This document shows, in pieces, positions 22,810-36,500 of a DNA stretch of 64,000 nt. A model generated the notes under the pieces. The model was not told the DNA's origin. It saw only the letters and a program-made list of their open reading frames with translations, and searched no databases. The stretch comes from Megascapheus bottae (Eukaryota > Chordata > Mammalia > Rodentia > Geomyidae). The DNA lies in the NCBI GenBank assembly GCA_024803745.1, contig JANJXV010000004.1:42341358-42405357 (forward strand), in the 5' to 3' direction. The position numbers were made by a program, and so were the translations under genes. The first letter of the stretch is position 1; each line of letters starts with the position of its first letter.

Positions 22810-22899
22810 AGGAATTTATGTGAATACAGTCATAATGCATAATGTTCAATGTAGTCTTTAACTCCCATTTCCTAAATGAGTACAGAAGCAGAAATGTTC

Positions 22900-22922
22900 C
22901 TGTCTGTCTGTCTGTCTGTCTG
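22900..22922. repeat. (TGTC)n microsatellite
   Basis: Five to six TGTC units, 23 bp. Confidence 0.9.
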
Positions 22923-22924
22923 CT

Positions 22925-24915
22925 TTAACTGTTATAGTAAAAGGATCCCTTGCTAAAACATAAAGGAATACTCAATGTTCAGTGTACATATTTGAAAATA
23001 GAACTAGATGACTTGAAGGAATGGGAGGAATTGAGTCAGATGGGGATAGGGAGAATGATAGAAATAGTGATAATCCCTGTATTTATAAATTGACATATTG
23101 AATTAAAATCCCTTGGACAACTATTTAGAGATATAGAAAAGGAGAGAAATCCTGTTCTTATGAGATATTTTTTATATTCAGGTCCTAAAAATTATTTAAA
23201 CTTTTGCATCTAAACAAATGCTTATGTCCTTTCTGTGTTTTCAGTTATTTAAAAGTTTAAATCAACTTGCTTCCTCATTCTTATAGTTGATGTTGCCCCT
23301 AGGACCCAATTTCTACCCACAATGGAGCACAAAAGGCTCATGGCCATGGCTACAATCAATGCTAATGTTACTCTTTAGCCTGTTAGAAATTGGACCTCTG
23401 TATTTCTCTGGAGTCCTAAATCCTTAGGTCATAACACCAACATTTCTTAGCAAACAGCAAAATCTTATTTAACCCTGCTTCTGGGCATTGTACATTTTCA
23501 AGCTATTTCACTTTGCTGAACAGGTCTCCAACTGACTTATGCTGTGGGCTGTGGGAGATCTTTTTTATGTAAAAAAGTATATTACAAGAAGTGAGCAATA
23601 AGTCAATAAGGAGTAAGTGTATACACACTACCTAAATAGTTTGGAGGCACTACCTTAATTTATTAGAGATGCAAATTGCTGATTATAAATTTATGCTAAG
23701 GATAATTGAGTTTCAGATGAGTTTAATTATAAATGAGAGGTGCAGTTTCGTATGCTGAAGTTTTTACTTTTCCTCACTGACAACTTTACCATCATTATTT
23801 AGAGTAAAAGTAACTTAAAATTTTATAATACAGAAAAGACTTTTCTGATATTAATCAAGATGTTTTTGTTGTTCATCTATAACTGTAAGAACACAATAGC
23901 CATTTGCTTATTAATATAAAGAGTTGATGTAATTAATACATGTGGTGGATAAAACAAGTATTACCATTGGCTTGTTTTACATATTTTTGCATATACTTAT
24001 CAGCAGTGTCAGTTCATTTAGTTAAACTTTGAGTGAATTGGAGAAATATACTTTCTAGAAATTTAATATGTTATGTATGAAGCTTTCTTGACTCCTCCTA
24101 CTTTTATTATAAACAGCAAATGTTTAGACTTCCTACATTCTATTTTGATGCATTTCTCACCTATCAAGAAGGCCTTTATTGAAACTACAGGATATTGAAA
24201 CCTGCAGAACCATAATTGAATGAGAAAAATAGTAATAACCCATTGATTTTGTGATGGCATTTTATTTATAAAAATCTATTTAATATGACAACTTAAATGT
24301 TATGTGGTGAATTCCAGTTTCATTTGTTCAACATTCTTTTTCTGGTAGATTTTCATCTATAACCTCAGTCCATTCACCAGAGTCATAGATATTTGTGACA
24401 AGTTGAGGCAATCAGAATTGCTTTGTGTAGGAATTCAGCCTTGAAGAAGGCAAGGGGGATGGGAGGTCAGAGGAGCTAAATCACCTGATGGCATCATCAC
24501 CAGGAACCCATGGCAGAATCCTTGGAGATGAGCTCATACTTGCTTTTCTTGACATGAGACCCAACTCTTCTTCCTCTTAAAATTCCTCCAGATAAGGGAT
24601 TCTATTTCTTACCATTGGAAACAAAGTATCTGAACCAATTCAGACTATTCTATAACCTGGTTAATTAAGATACTTAAGGTGTACATGATTGTGAAATATA
24701 AAAGCATTACTTTGCTGAAGCTTGTTGTATAGTGGGTAGCACTGACAGAATTGGATATAAAAAAACATAAAATGAGCTAAATTTATCTCCCTTGTTTGTG
24801 AACTTTCTATTCTCATCATCCTTCTCATGCCTCTTAAGATGTTTTAACATTTTTTAAGTCACTAAGTGTAGAGGGATACGTATTGTAAATACTAAGAGAG
24901 TAAAACTTTCCTCTC
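22925..24915. other. No recognised feature
   Basis: Nearly 2 kb of AT-rich DNA without recognised repeats. The longest ORFs are about 65 codons and have no family resemblance that I can see. Confidence 0.45.
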
Positions 24916-25235
24916 AGTATTGTCTTAGTTTTTTTCATATATTTTTATTGTAGTTAATAGAAGGGTTACATTACCAGATAGAAGGTACATTACCCTTTCT
25001 CATGTCTTGGTCCCCATTTCCCTCCCCATTCCTCCCGCTCATCTTGATTCCCCCCTTCCCTCTCCTATTTCAAATAACCAATTAAGCATATATAAAATAT
25101 ATTAGATAAAAAGGTGAAATATTGTAACAATATGAGATAACCAAAGGACAGCAAAAGAGATGAGAGATAACAGTACATTAAGGACAACAATCACTGGAGG
25201 TCCTTCCATTTAGCGTCATAGTATTGCCTTAGTTT
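24916..25235 (-). mobile_element. L1-A 3' UTR fragment with TSD
   Basis: Antisense tail, body 24932-25219, from ATATTTTTATTGTAGTTAAT to the CCTTCCATTTAGC block. It is flanked by AGTATTGTCTTAGTTT (24916-24931) and AGTATTGCCTTAGTTT (25220-25235), 15 of 16 matching: a complete, very short 5'-truncated insertion. Confidence 0.92.
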
Positions 25236-25337
25236 ATAGCCACACTTAGTTTTTAGTAGCACTGATAAACATTTGTATCATGAGAAACAATTAAGTTGAT
25301 CAAGTTATCAGAAAAGGACAGGACTTAGCTATAATCT

Positions 25338-25378
25338 TATCTCTCTGTCTATCTGTTTGTCTGTCTATGTCTACCTAT
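25338..25378. repeat. TCTG/TCTA degenerate microsatellite
   Basis: Short pyrimidine tetranucleotide run directly before a SINE. It may be the altered tail of that antisense SINE. Confidence 0.7.
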
Positions 25379-25571
25379 TATTTATTGGTGCCAACAGCAA
25401 GCCTTGAACTCAATACTCCGCTTTGTTCTTTTGCTCAAGGCTAGTGCTCTACATATGAGCCATAGACCTCTACTTTTAGCTTTTTGTTGGTTAATTGGGA
25501 GTAAGAGACTCACAGACTTCTTTGCCTGGATTGACTCCAAACTGTGATCCTCAGACCTGCCTGTTAACCTC
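25379..25571 (-). mobile_element. SINE-B, head missing
   Basis: Antisense SINE-B with the Geo-type tail and the GGTTAATTGGGAGTAAGAGA centre. The B1-like head is cut off at 25571, where L1-A begins. Confidence 0.75.
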
Positions 25572-25572
25572 G

Positions 25573-26507
25573 ACACATGAAGAAATGCTCCACATCTCTG
25601 GTCATAAAAGAGATTCTACCTCACTCTAGTTAGAATGGCCATGATCAAGAAATCTAATAACAACAGATGCTGGAGGGGATGTGGCCAGGAGGGATCACTA
25701 CTACACTGTTGGTGGGAGTACAAACTCATTCAACCACTATGGAAAGCACTATGGCAGTTCCTCAAAAGACTAAACACAGTGTTCCCCTATGACCCAGCAA
25801 TTCCACTACTTGGCATTTACCCACTCGTCCGGAAACAGGGATATACTAAAGCCACTAGCGAAAGAGTGTTAATTGCAGCACTATTTACCATAGCAAAGAT
25901 ATGGAACCAACCCAGATGTCCCTTAGTTGATGAGTGGATCAACAAGATGTGGTATTTAGACACAATGGAATTCTATGCTGCTGTCAGAAACAATGACATC
26001 ACCCCATTTTTAGGAAATGGAAAGACTTAGAAAAAAATCATATTATGTGAAGTAAGCCAGAGTCAAAGGAACATAGGCTCAATGGTTTCCCTCATTTGTC
26101 CTAATCGGTAGAAACCTTGGGCTCTCCTAGCAGAGATTTGCAATAGAGGAAAACCTAGATACATAAGGCCATATGTGATGAGGCTAAATGACAGGATCTC
26201 CAGGGTATGAAAACAAGAGCTTTATCGTTTGTGATTGTTGTTCTTAATGCACTATGTTATTTCTCTTCTCTTTTATTGCCCTTGGTTAATCTCATATTCT
26301 TACTGTATCTGACTTTGTTACCTGGCATATTGTATACATGTTTATTTGAAATAGGAAAGGGAAGGGGGGGAAAACAAGATGATTGGGAGGGGATGGGTGG
26401 AGTCAAATGGGTACAAAAATATGAGCAGGGATATCAGTTTGTGAGAAGTAATGCATCTAATATCTGGGAATGTAACTGTAACTTCTCTATACATTGCAAT
26501 AAAAAAA
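25573..26507 (+). mobile_element. L1-A, older copy, ORF2 C-terminus plus 3' UTR
   Basis: Sense LINE-1. ORF2 remains open at 25635-26030 with [18 protein letters not shown], so the last zinc-knuckle cysteine reads Y. A deletion of about 23 bp near 25608 removes AAATGCAAATCAAAACAAC, seen in other copies. The 3' end, AACTTCTCTATACATTGCAA then A7, resembles the older copy at 44768-45700 and not the young copies, so this is a different, older subfamily. Confidence 0.9.
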
Positions 26508-26509
26508 TC

Positions 26510-29305
26510 CAGCAGTCTTATCAGATTCAATCTTATAACCTTCTCTGAGTCTCAGGGAGACATATAATACCATTTTGAATGCCATTCCTTTACTATGTAA
26601 ACTTGATTCTTCTTCAGATATGCTTTTGTCTTCTCTCCTGTATGTCTTCCATCCTTTCCTTTATGGTAGCTTTTCTGTATTTAGTATAATTTGAGGTTTT
26701 AACATTCTGAGATTCTTAAGCTTCAAGCAATTCTAGAAACTGGCAATTCTTCCATGTTCAGCAAACTCCCTCAGTTTCCTTATCTCTGAGTCCATGCTGC
26801 TTTGAAAGGCATCATTCTGGTTTTCTTTTGTTCTTTTCTTCCCCTCTCCACCCTGCCTCCAGCTGTGCCAGTCACTGGTGTTCTATTTGCTCTTATATCA
26901 TAGACCTGCATCTGCCTGAGGGGAAGTGGTCCTCTGTAGCTAAAGTATTCTTGTTCACCTCCTCACCTTTACTGATCTACTTCAGAATAATGCTATCTGC
27001 ACCAATGATACAACACTAATTTCCCAAAACTCCACCCCTCTCACATATTCAAACAGAAATACACCAGTATAAGATGTTGATGGGGGATATTTTAATATGA
27101 AAACTTTCCTTTTTTGGTATAATGTGAACTATATCAGGTGTAGATCTTGGAAAACAGATACTTGATTATAATAATGCGAACAATGTTTAAGCAGAAGAAT
27201 AGGAATAATTCTGGAGCAGAAATATGAAGAATACAAAACCAATAATTAGGTAGTATCACCTGTGCACCTAGACTTCCTTTTATAGTGATCTCTCTTAATT
27301 TTCATTTTAACTCTATGTTACTGTTTGTAGAAGTGAAGACTCAGGTTTATAAGCTCCTTAGTTCTTGCTCTTAACCAAATAATCTCGAATACTGTATCAC
27401 ACATAGCTACTTTTCAGAGCAATGAGATTCTCCATTGTATGTCCTGACAAGTTATTCAATAATTGAAATAGCTGAAAACAGCAGAATTTCGGGTAAATTC
27501 CCTTTCTTTCCCTTCATTGAAATCTTCAGATAATCTCTATGCTTATAGAAAATTGGTGGGGTTTCCTTTGTTTAAATTTCTTTACTGCACTAGCTTCAGT
27601 TACTACCATGCCAATATTTTCTCAGGTCCAATGATTGTTTTGTAAAGAAATGTGACTTCAAAATACAGAATATCTAGTTATCCACCCATTGAATTTGGAG
27701 TCTATAAAATAGCAAGAATTTTTCTTTCAATACAGGATTCCCAGTTAAAATAAATGTAATGGCTTTATCTCAAAAAACATGCATATTAGCCAATCAGCTA
27801 AGTAAATCTACCTGTTTTTGTTCTGCTTTAGCTGCTTTTCTGTATTGTGTCAACGTAAGGAAAGATCACCAAACCTTTAAAATGTTGTTGCGTAATTCAC
27901 TGTCATTTTTTTTTAATTGAAGATGTCTGCCTTTTAACAGATCCATGAGCTTTGTGAATTCTTTTTTCCCCACTTCGAAGAGGCGCTCTTGAATTTTTAA
28001 TCATTTTGCTCATGAACAATGTTTTCTTCATATGCCTTCGATTTCTCTTTTACATGCAGAAATTGTATACATTTTTATGAAGTCATCAATTTCTACTTGA
28101 AATTCTTCCTTTGGTTTCATGCATGCATAGCTTTATAAATGTGGGATAAGTTTTCCATGCTTCAGGGACTATGCAATGAAAGTAGGATCCAGCAGAGATT
28201 TGGCCATATCCAACAAATGCCTGCTGTCAGATTTTCCCTTCTTCTCTGTCTGACACCACAGTATCTCTTACAAACATGTCGATTTAGAGCAGTATGCTGC
28301 ATGCTAAATTATGAAAACAGTATTCACATGTTAGCCTCAGAAAAAGTGGACTCATCATGTGGTATAGTTCTGAAGTGAATCATTGCTGATGAGAAAAGAA
28401 GACTATCCATCAATTATCTCCATATTTTGAAGGCTATGGCATAGGGTGGATGTTTGTCTCATACTGTGGGATGGCAGGTTTGCTGTGATTTATGTGATTC
28501 TAAGTATCTGGTTTTGGTTTTGATAACAGATGTTATAGGAAGAATACTCAACTTTGGATTGTGTTGTAATATCCTTGGGGGTAAAAATGAATCTATGTAG
28601 AACTGAATAATATTGTAGTTGCATTTGTTAATTGAGGTGGCTGTGCTTTGTACTTTATTTCAGAGCATCATGCCTGAACAGACATAGAAAATAGGAATGA
28701 TTTTTAGCAAATGTGAAAATGGCTTGCAGGATTCCTGGCATCTGATGAACCTCTAGACACACAGGGAAAGGAGAGGGGGTCACAGCCTGAGGTTTCACTT
28801 GTAAGATGGACTTGTCACTTTTGGAAAGTAATAATGTGCTACAAGTATTTTATTCCAATCCTTAATAATAATAAACTGGCTCTGAATATGATAGAATTAA
28901 AGAAAAGTTCCTGTGACAATTACAAGATCTACAATCATTCTCTCATCTTTGTCTGATTTGATGATTTGAAATCATAATATGTTAGAACATCTACTTATTT
29001 CACATTGAGACTGGAAATCATTAGGAAGGAGAAATATGTGTCAACATAAACCCCAGTAACAGTCTCATTGCCACCTGACATAACAGAATCGTCTGTGGGG
29101 AGTTGCATACCTGTGAATAAATATCAAGACAAAGGGAATAACCTTGTTGTGCGGTAGTGTGGTTACATACTAATAGGAAATGAATTTCACAAGACATGCT
29201 TTGTCCACACCAATTTGTATACCACTTCAAGATAATTTTGTAAGCATATTTAAGCATGTCACCATACTACCTATTAAACAATGTAAATGGCCTCTGTGTA
29301 TGTGT
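26510..29305. other. No recognised feature
   Basis: 2.8 kb with no recognised repeat. The largest ORFs are 28139-28378 (+) and 29021-29257 (-). Neither resembles a protein family I know, and both are within chance length for AT-rich DNA. Confidence 0.45.
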
Positions 29306-29309
29306 ACAT

Positions 29310-29516
29310 GATGGTACTGGGAATTTCTACACTGTTCCTTAGGATTTTTGCTCAAGGCTGATGCTCTACCACTTGAGCCACACAGACAACTTCTAGATTT
29401 TTGGTGGTTAATTAGAGATAAGAGTCTTACAAACTTTCTTGTACCAGCTGGCTTTGAACCATAATACTTAGACCTCAGCCTCCTAGGGTTACACGCCTGA
29501 GTCCCTAGTGCCTGGA
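29310..29516 (-). mobile_element. SINE-B
   Basis: Antisense: Geo-type tail (GATGCTCTACCACTTGAGCC), centre GGTTAATTAGAGATAAGAGT and B1-like head to about 29516. Diverged. Confidence 0.78.
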
Positions 29517-30279
29517 TATAAATGACCTCATATTATACTGATATTCATGGTTATTTCAATAAAAGAGAGATACTAATTCCTTTTGCATACCTACTACAAA
29601 GCACCTGCAATTGGGTATGTAGCCAGGTTTCATCTCTAGTTCTCCGTAGTCTCTATTTCTTACTCATTGTTAAGAGAATTTGCTTCCATTTGAAAAATTC
29701 ATAATGAGCCAGATCGTGCCCTGAGCTCTTCTCATGCCTTATCTCATCTACTTCACACAAAAGTCCTGTGCAATAGGTCCCATCATTCTTCCTGTGGTGA
29801 GAGTCAGACACATCGAGCCACAAAACATCCTCAAGGTGCAAAAACTAACAAGAATTCAGAGAGAATCTAGTCTGACTTTAAAGATGCTCTAAACCATTCA
29901 ACTGAATTGCTTCTGTTTTGCTCTAGGTTTTGTATTCTACAACTTTGGGAGTTCTGCCTTTGCCCATCCTCTTAGATATCTTACTGTGTTTGGGCTGGCT
30001 ATCTGGATTTCTATTTAGTTTTGGGACTGAGTCTTTTGACTTATCAAATTTAGCTTCACACTTCCTAGTCCTTAAACTAGCCTACTTCCTCAGGGTCTTA
30101 TCCATCACTTCCTGATGGGGTGTTGTCTCTGCCAGTATTTTGAGGAACATTATAAAAATCACCTCTGCTTCCATATCTTGTGGTTCATATCATCATTTTA
30201 TGTGGTCTAATACACATAGGTATTAAACTATTCTGATCCTCTGCTAGAACTATCTTAGACATGTAGAAATTATTACATA

Positions 30280-30830
30280 TGAGGGAAACCATGGAGCCTA
30301 TGTTTCTTTTGGTCTGGCTTACTTAATTTGATTTTTCCCAAATTGTTTCCATTCTTTACAAATGGGCTGATGTCATTTTTTTTCCCCAATGGAATCATTG
30401 AATTCCATTATGTACGCATACCACAGTTTCTTGATCTGTTCATATACTGAGGGGCCTCTGGGTTGCTTCCATATCTTAATTATGGTAAGTAATTCTGTAA
30501 TGAACATAGTTGTGTTGGTAGCTTTAGTGTGGTCTTGTTTGTGGTCATTTGGGTAAATGCCAAGGTGTGGGATTTCTGGATAATCGGGGGCTCTATGTTT
30601 AGCCTTTTGAGGAACCTCTATACTGCTGAACAAGTTTACGCTCCTACTGACAGTATGGTAGTGTTTCTTTTGGCCATATACCTAGCAATATCTGTTCTTG
30701 CTAGTTTTCTTGATAATGGTCATTCTAATTGGAATGAGGTTGAATCTCAATGTTTTTTTTGATTTACATTTATTTATGTCTAGAAATTTTTCCATAAGAA
30801 ATGTTCTCATTTTTTTTACTTATGAAACTG
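30280..30830 (-). mobile_element. Old L1-A relative, ORF2 C-terminus
   Basis: Antisense and decayed. The frame 30373-30633 retains PHLGIYPNDHKQDHTKATNT and PSVYEQIKKLWYAYIMEFND, clear counterparts of the ORF2 C-terminus of younger copies. It is more diverged than any other L1-A copy here. Confidence 0.85.
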
Positions 30831-31180
30831 CAACCTCTCTGTACATCACCTTTACTATAAAATTAAATCACCTCTGCATCTTTGTATTCATTGGCTTTTC
30901 CTTTCCCAGCCCTAGTAGTCTCAGATACCACCTTCATTTAGATAAATTCTGCAGCTATGGATTTCTGAAACATCATACTTCTGTTTTTCGCCTGTGTTCT
31001 AATTATTCCCTTATCTCTTCGATGGATCTTTCTTTTTATATCCTCTAAACATATCACTCCAAAATGGTCTGGCTTTTTATTCTATTCCTTCATTTCTAAA
31101 TCTTTTTTTTGAAATCATACTAATTCATATGGCTGGCTATTGCTTTTGGGACATATGTTTCTAAAACTCAGGTCTTCAGT

Positions 31181-31420
31181 CAGGATCTTGCCTTTTGTTT
31201 TGCTTTTTTTTCCCTGGTCTGTCCTGGATCTGTTTTGCTCAAGGACAGTGCTTTAAGCACTTGAGTCACAGTACCACTTTCAGCTTTTCAAATTTTAGTT
31301 GGACATATGTGTCTTTTAGACTTTCCAGTCTGAGCTGGATTTCAATTTCAATCCTCAGATTTTATGCCTCCTGAGTCACTAGGATTACATGTTGAGCCAC
31401 CAATGCCTGACAGGATCTTG
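31181..31420 (-). mobile_element. SINE-B with TSD
   Basis: Antisense SINE-B, body about 31195-31410. The head (CTCCTGAGTCACTAGGATTA) and tail blocks are recognisable. A 10-bp exact duplication, CAGGATCTTG, lies at 31181-31190 and 31411-31420. Confidence 0.85.
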
Positions 31421-32460
31421 ATTTTAATTTTCTTCTGAATATTTCCAGATCAATTTCCTACTTCTAAAATCAAGTCAGTAAATTCTGTCTTTACATTTTC
31501 TTCTTTGCATCAATCCGTCTATTTCCATCCCTCCAATTTCTATTAATATTATTTCAACTAAAGCAACTGGACTGTAATTTCTGAAGTATTTAATTTTTTC
31601 CTAAAGGAGTCATTACAAAGCTAGTGCTTACAGTATTTTTACTATATGTCAGACAATGTTTGAATTATTTACATATGAAGTAAATTTCAGATAGTGATTG
31701 CTTTCTCCATTTTATGGCCAAGACCTCATCAATCCGGTAGTTCTGCTGATTTCTTGATCATACATACTTATTATACTTTTCTACCAATGGTATCTGTAGC
31801 AATAGATTTTATTGATTTTTTTCTGAACTTGAACCTAGCTTTTTTCTAGACCTGTCTTCCATCAAGAGCATATTGTACAGTTCTTCCTCAAATATTGCGT
31901 TCAGAATTCCTCCTTTCTTTTGTTTTGCATATTAAAGCCTATGCCACAATATTCAAAACTACACCTATATGTCTATATCTAGCTCATATTGTCATGCCAT
32001 GGGAGTAAACTTTTTTTCTCTCCTCCCCTATTTCCAAACTAATTTACCCACACCTTCCCTACTTGGGTTATTACATTCTTAGAATCTGGATGCCGGTCAT
32101 CTTTCTGTCTTTATTTCTCCTCTGCCTTTCGAAATCTTATACAATGTTAGGGCTTGGCCTGAATGCTACTTTGTGCTTTCTTGAGTACCCAATTGAAAGG
32201 AATGTCCCTGTTCTGAAATTTCATGGGGCATTTATTTGTACCACTCACATAAAACCCATTTATTGCCTCGTTTGTGGTCCTTTTGGTATGTTGCTTTTCT
32301 TTCTTCCAGGCTGAAAACCTCTGGGGGAGCTGCAGCTGTCACATTTTTCTTGAATTTCCCTTGGCATAAAAGAGGAATTTTTTATGGAAGGAACCCTTAG
32401 AAAACATTTGTCTGTAGGAATGGATGCAAAATCATCTTTAGGATATATCAATTCTTATAG
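31421..32460. other. No recognised feature
   Basis: Pyrimidine-biased AT-rich DNA without a recognised repeat or gene. Confidence 0.45.
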
Positions 32461-32461
32461 T

Positions 32462-32650
32462 TCTTTATTTCTTGCCAGTCCTGGGGCTTAAACTCAGGGC
32501 CTGGACACTGTCTTCAAGCATTTTTGCTTAAGGATAGCACTCTACTTGAGCCACAGCACTATTTCTGTTTTTTTTTCTGTGGATGTGGTAGTGAGGAAGT
32601 GTACCCAAGCATGCTAGGCAAGCATTCTACCACTAGGCCACACTCCCACT
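32462..32650 (-). mobile_element. SINE-A
   Basis: Antisense dimer: TTGCCAGTCCTGGGGCTTAA start, central T9, ID-like half ending CACTAGGCCACACTCCCA. Confidence 0.85.
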
Positions 32651-33568
32651 GACAGCTTTCATTTCTTAATTTTGGGAGTTGGGCATAGTCCTTTATAGCA
32701 TCTTCTGAGGCACAGGGAAAAGAGAATGATGTAAAGGGTCAAGGGTTTAGTATACCTCTAGTGAATTTATGGATATTCTAAATAAAATATGAAAATGTGA
32801 ATTCCACCACTGTATGTATTTTATCATCTGTAGTTAGAACCGTAACAATCAAGAGCAGCACAACTGGGAGGATTTCTTTCATGTTTCAATGTGAAGATTT
32901 TCAAACCTTAATAACATTTCTGGGTCTCAATCGGCTGGTGAGTGTTTCTCAGCCAGTCTATCTGGAAGTATTTATTGATGTGGTTGTTTGGGACTCATAA
33001 TGTATAACACATGGGGCATTGGATTAAGGATTTGAGAAATGATAATTCTAAGATAATATTGCTACCTTATGATATTACATTAAAATAATCTAAACATGAA
33101 AACAATAAAGAACTTTAACCAATTACCTAGAGTCTATTTGTATATCTTCTTTTCTCATATATTTCTATTGAAATTAATAGAAGGGTTACATTATATTCAC
33201 CAGATAGAAGGTGCATTAATTCACAAACATTGATAATCTTTCTCAGGACTTGGTCCCCATTTCCCTCCCCTTACCCCCGCCCCTCATCTTGTTTTCCCCC
33301 TTCCTTATCCTATTTTAAATAACCAGATAAATATATATATATCTATATAATACATCAGATAACAAGGTAAAATACTGTAACAATATGAGATAACCAAGGG
33401 ACAGCAAAATATATGAGAGATAACATAGTACATTAAGGAAAACAATCACTCATTATATGGCTTTTGTTTCTATATCCTGGAGGTCCTTATATTTAGCTTC
33501 ATACTATATGGCCTTATGTATCTAGAGTTTGTTCTATTGTGAATCTTTGCTAGGAGAGCCCAAGGTTT

Positions 33569-36500
33569 CTACTGATTAGGACAAATGAGGGAAACCATTG
33601 AGCCTGTGTTCCTTTGAGTCTGGCTTACTTCACTTAATATGATTTTTTTAAGTCTTTGATTTCCTTACAAACGGGGTGACATCGTTCTTTCTGACAGCAG
33701 CATAAAATTACATTGTATATAAGTACCACATCTTGTTGATGCACTCATTAATTGAGGGGCATCTGGGTTTGTTCCATACCTTTGGTATGGTAAATAGTGC
33801 TCCAATGAACATCATTCTGCTAGCGGATTTAGTATGCCCTTGTTTCTGGACAAGTGGTAAATGCCAAGTAGTGGAATTGCTGGGTCATAGGGGAGCTCTA
33901 TGTTTAGTCTTTTGAGAAACTGCCATACAGCTTTCCATAGTGGTTGAATGAGTTTACACTCCCACCAACAGTGTAGTATTGATCCCTCCTGGCCACATCC
34001 CTTCGAGCATCTGATGTTATTAAATTTCTTGAGCCTAGCCATTTTAACTGGAGTGAGGTGGAATCTTAGAGTTGTTTTGATTTGTATTTCTATGAGGGCC
34101 AGAGATGTGGAGCATTTCCTCATGTGTCTATAGGCCATTCTTATTTCTTTATCAGAGAAGTCTCTCTTTGTTTGGCTCATCTTTTAATGGGATGGTTGTT
34201 TCTTTGGAGATTAGTTTTGGAGTGATTCAAATTTTTTAAGCTGTTGATATATTTTAAATATGAGGCCTTTGTCTGTTGTATGGTTAGTGAAAATCTTCTC
34301 CCATTCTGTCAGCTTTCTAGTTAATTTGCTAGCTATGTCCTTTGCCATACAGAAGCTCTGCAGGTTAATGCAGTCTCACCTATCCAGAATTTTTCTGATT
34401 TGTTGTATTTCTGGGACCTTATTAAGAAAGTTTCAACCTGTGCCAAGGAGACTTAATGTATCTCCTGTTCCTTCATGCAAAGTTTTCAGTGTATCTGCTT
34501 TTACCTAGAGATCTTGAGTCCATTTGGAGTTAATCCTGGTGCAGTGTGACAAAGAAGGATCCAACTTAATTTTTTTCAGGTTCTTAACCAGTGCTGCCAG
34601 CACTACTTGTTGAAGAGCCTGTGTCTCTGCCATTCTATATTTTTGGCTCCCTTATCAAACATTAGGTGGCCATAGATCTGTGGGTTAATATCTTGGTCCT
34701 CAGTTCTATTTCATTGGTCTTCAGACCTGTTCTTGTGCTACCAACCTGTTTTGGTCAATATAGCTCTGTAATAGAGTCTTATGTTTGGTATTGAAATTCC
34801 TCTTGCGCTGTTCTTTCTGCTAAGAATTGTTTTTGCTGTATTGGGTCTTTTATTATTCCATATGAAAGTTTAGATTGCCTCTTCTATTTCTTTAAAGAAT
34901 GGCATTGAGATATTGATGGGTATTGCGTTGAATTTGCATATAACCCTTTTGCAAGATTGTCATTTTCACGATGTTAATTCTTCCAATCCAGGAGCATAGG
35001 AAGTTTTTCCATTTCCTCAGTTTTGCTTTAATTTCCTTTTTCAGTGTTCTAAAGTTTTTTTTTATTACAAAGGTCCTTTACATTCTTAGCTAAGTTAATT
35101 CCTAGGTACTTTATTTTCTTTGAGGCTATTGCAAAAGGAGATGCATTCCTGATTGTTGCCTCATTCCTCTCATTGTTGGCATATAGGAAGAAAGTTGATT
35201 TTTGAGGGTTAATTTTATACCCTGCTACCTTACCCAGGTTTTGAATCAGCTCAAGCAGCTTGGGAGTGGAGTATATAAGGTTCTTTAAATACAAAATCAT
35301 GTCATCTGTGAAAAGGGAATGTTTCACTTCCTCTTTCCCTATTTGGATCTCCTTTATACTTGCTTCTTGCCTTATTGCTCTGGTTAGGAATTCTAATACT
35401 ATGTTAAAGAGGAGTGGAGAGAGTGGGCATCTTTGTATCAGTCCTGATTTTAGAGGAAATGGCTTTAGATTTTTGCCATTAAGTATAATGTTAGCTGTGG
35501 GTTTGTCATACACATCCTTTATTATTCTGAGGAATATTCCATTGATTCCTGGTTTCCTCAGACAGTTAACATAAAGGGGTGTTGGATCTTGTCAAATACC
35601 TTTCAGCATCTATTGAGACAATCATGTGATTCTTGTCCTTGCTCCTGTTGATGTATTGAATTATATTAATTGAATTGTGTATTTTGGACCAGCTTTGCAT
35701 CCCTGTGATGAATCCTATTGGATCATATTGTATAATTTTTTTGATGAGTTGCTGCAGACGGTTGGCCAGTATTTTGTTGAGAAGTTTTGCATCAATATTC
35801 ATTGAAGAAATGGGTCTATAGTTCTCTTTCTTTGATGAATCTCTGTCTCGTTTTGGGATGAGGGTTATAGTGGCTTCATAGAATGAGTTTGGCGAAGAGC
35901 ATTGTTTTAAATTTTGTTGAAGAGTTTGAGGAGTATTGGTTTGAGCTCTGATTTGAAGACCATATAGAATTCAGCTGTGAATCCATCTGGCCCTGGGCTT
36001 TTCTTAGGTGGAAGGTCTCTTATTGCCATTTCTATTTCAGTGCTTGAAATAGGTCTGTTTAATTGGATTAGGTCTTCTTGGTTCATTATGGGTATGTTAA
36101 TATTGGCTAGAAATTCATCCATTTCTCCTAGATTCTCAAATTTGTTGGCATAAAGGTTTGAAAAATATTCCCTCATGATATTCTGGATCTTTGCCATTTC
36201 TGTTGTGATATTACCATTACCATCTGTGATTTGGTTTATTTGGGTGTACTCCCTTCTTTTTTTGGTAAGATTTGCTAAGGGTTTGTCAATTTTATTAATT
36301 TTTTCAAAGAACAAACTCCTTGTTTTCTTGATTCTTTCTATAGTTTTTGGACTCCTATTTATTTAATTCTGCTCTGATTTTAATAATTTGCTTCATTGTA
36401 CTGGGATTAGGGTTGGTTTGTTGCTCTTGTTCCAGGAGCTTAAGGTGTGACATTAAATTGTTGCTTTGCGATTTTTTCAATTTGCTATGTAAGCACTCAG

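Noticed and set aside
22622..22861. Poly-Leu/Pro and poly-Lys/Arg ORFs
   Set aside because: Translations of the GAA/GGA tract; low complexity on both strands.
28139..28378. 79-codon plus-strand ORF as a gene
   Set aside because: No recognisable motif, no supporting context, and length expected by chance in several kilobases of AT-rich DNA.
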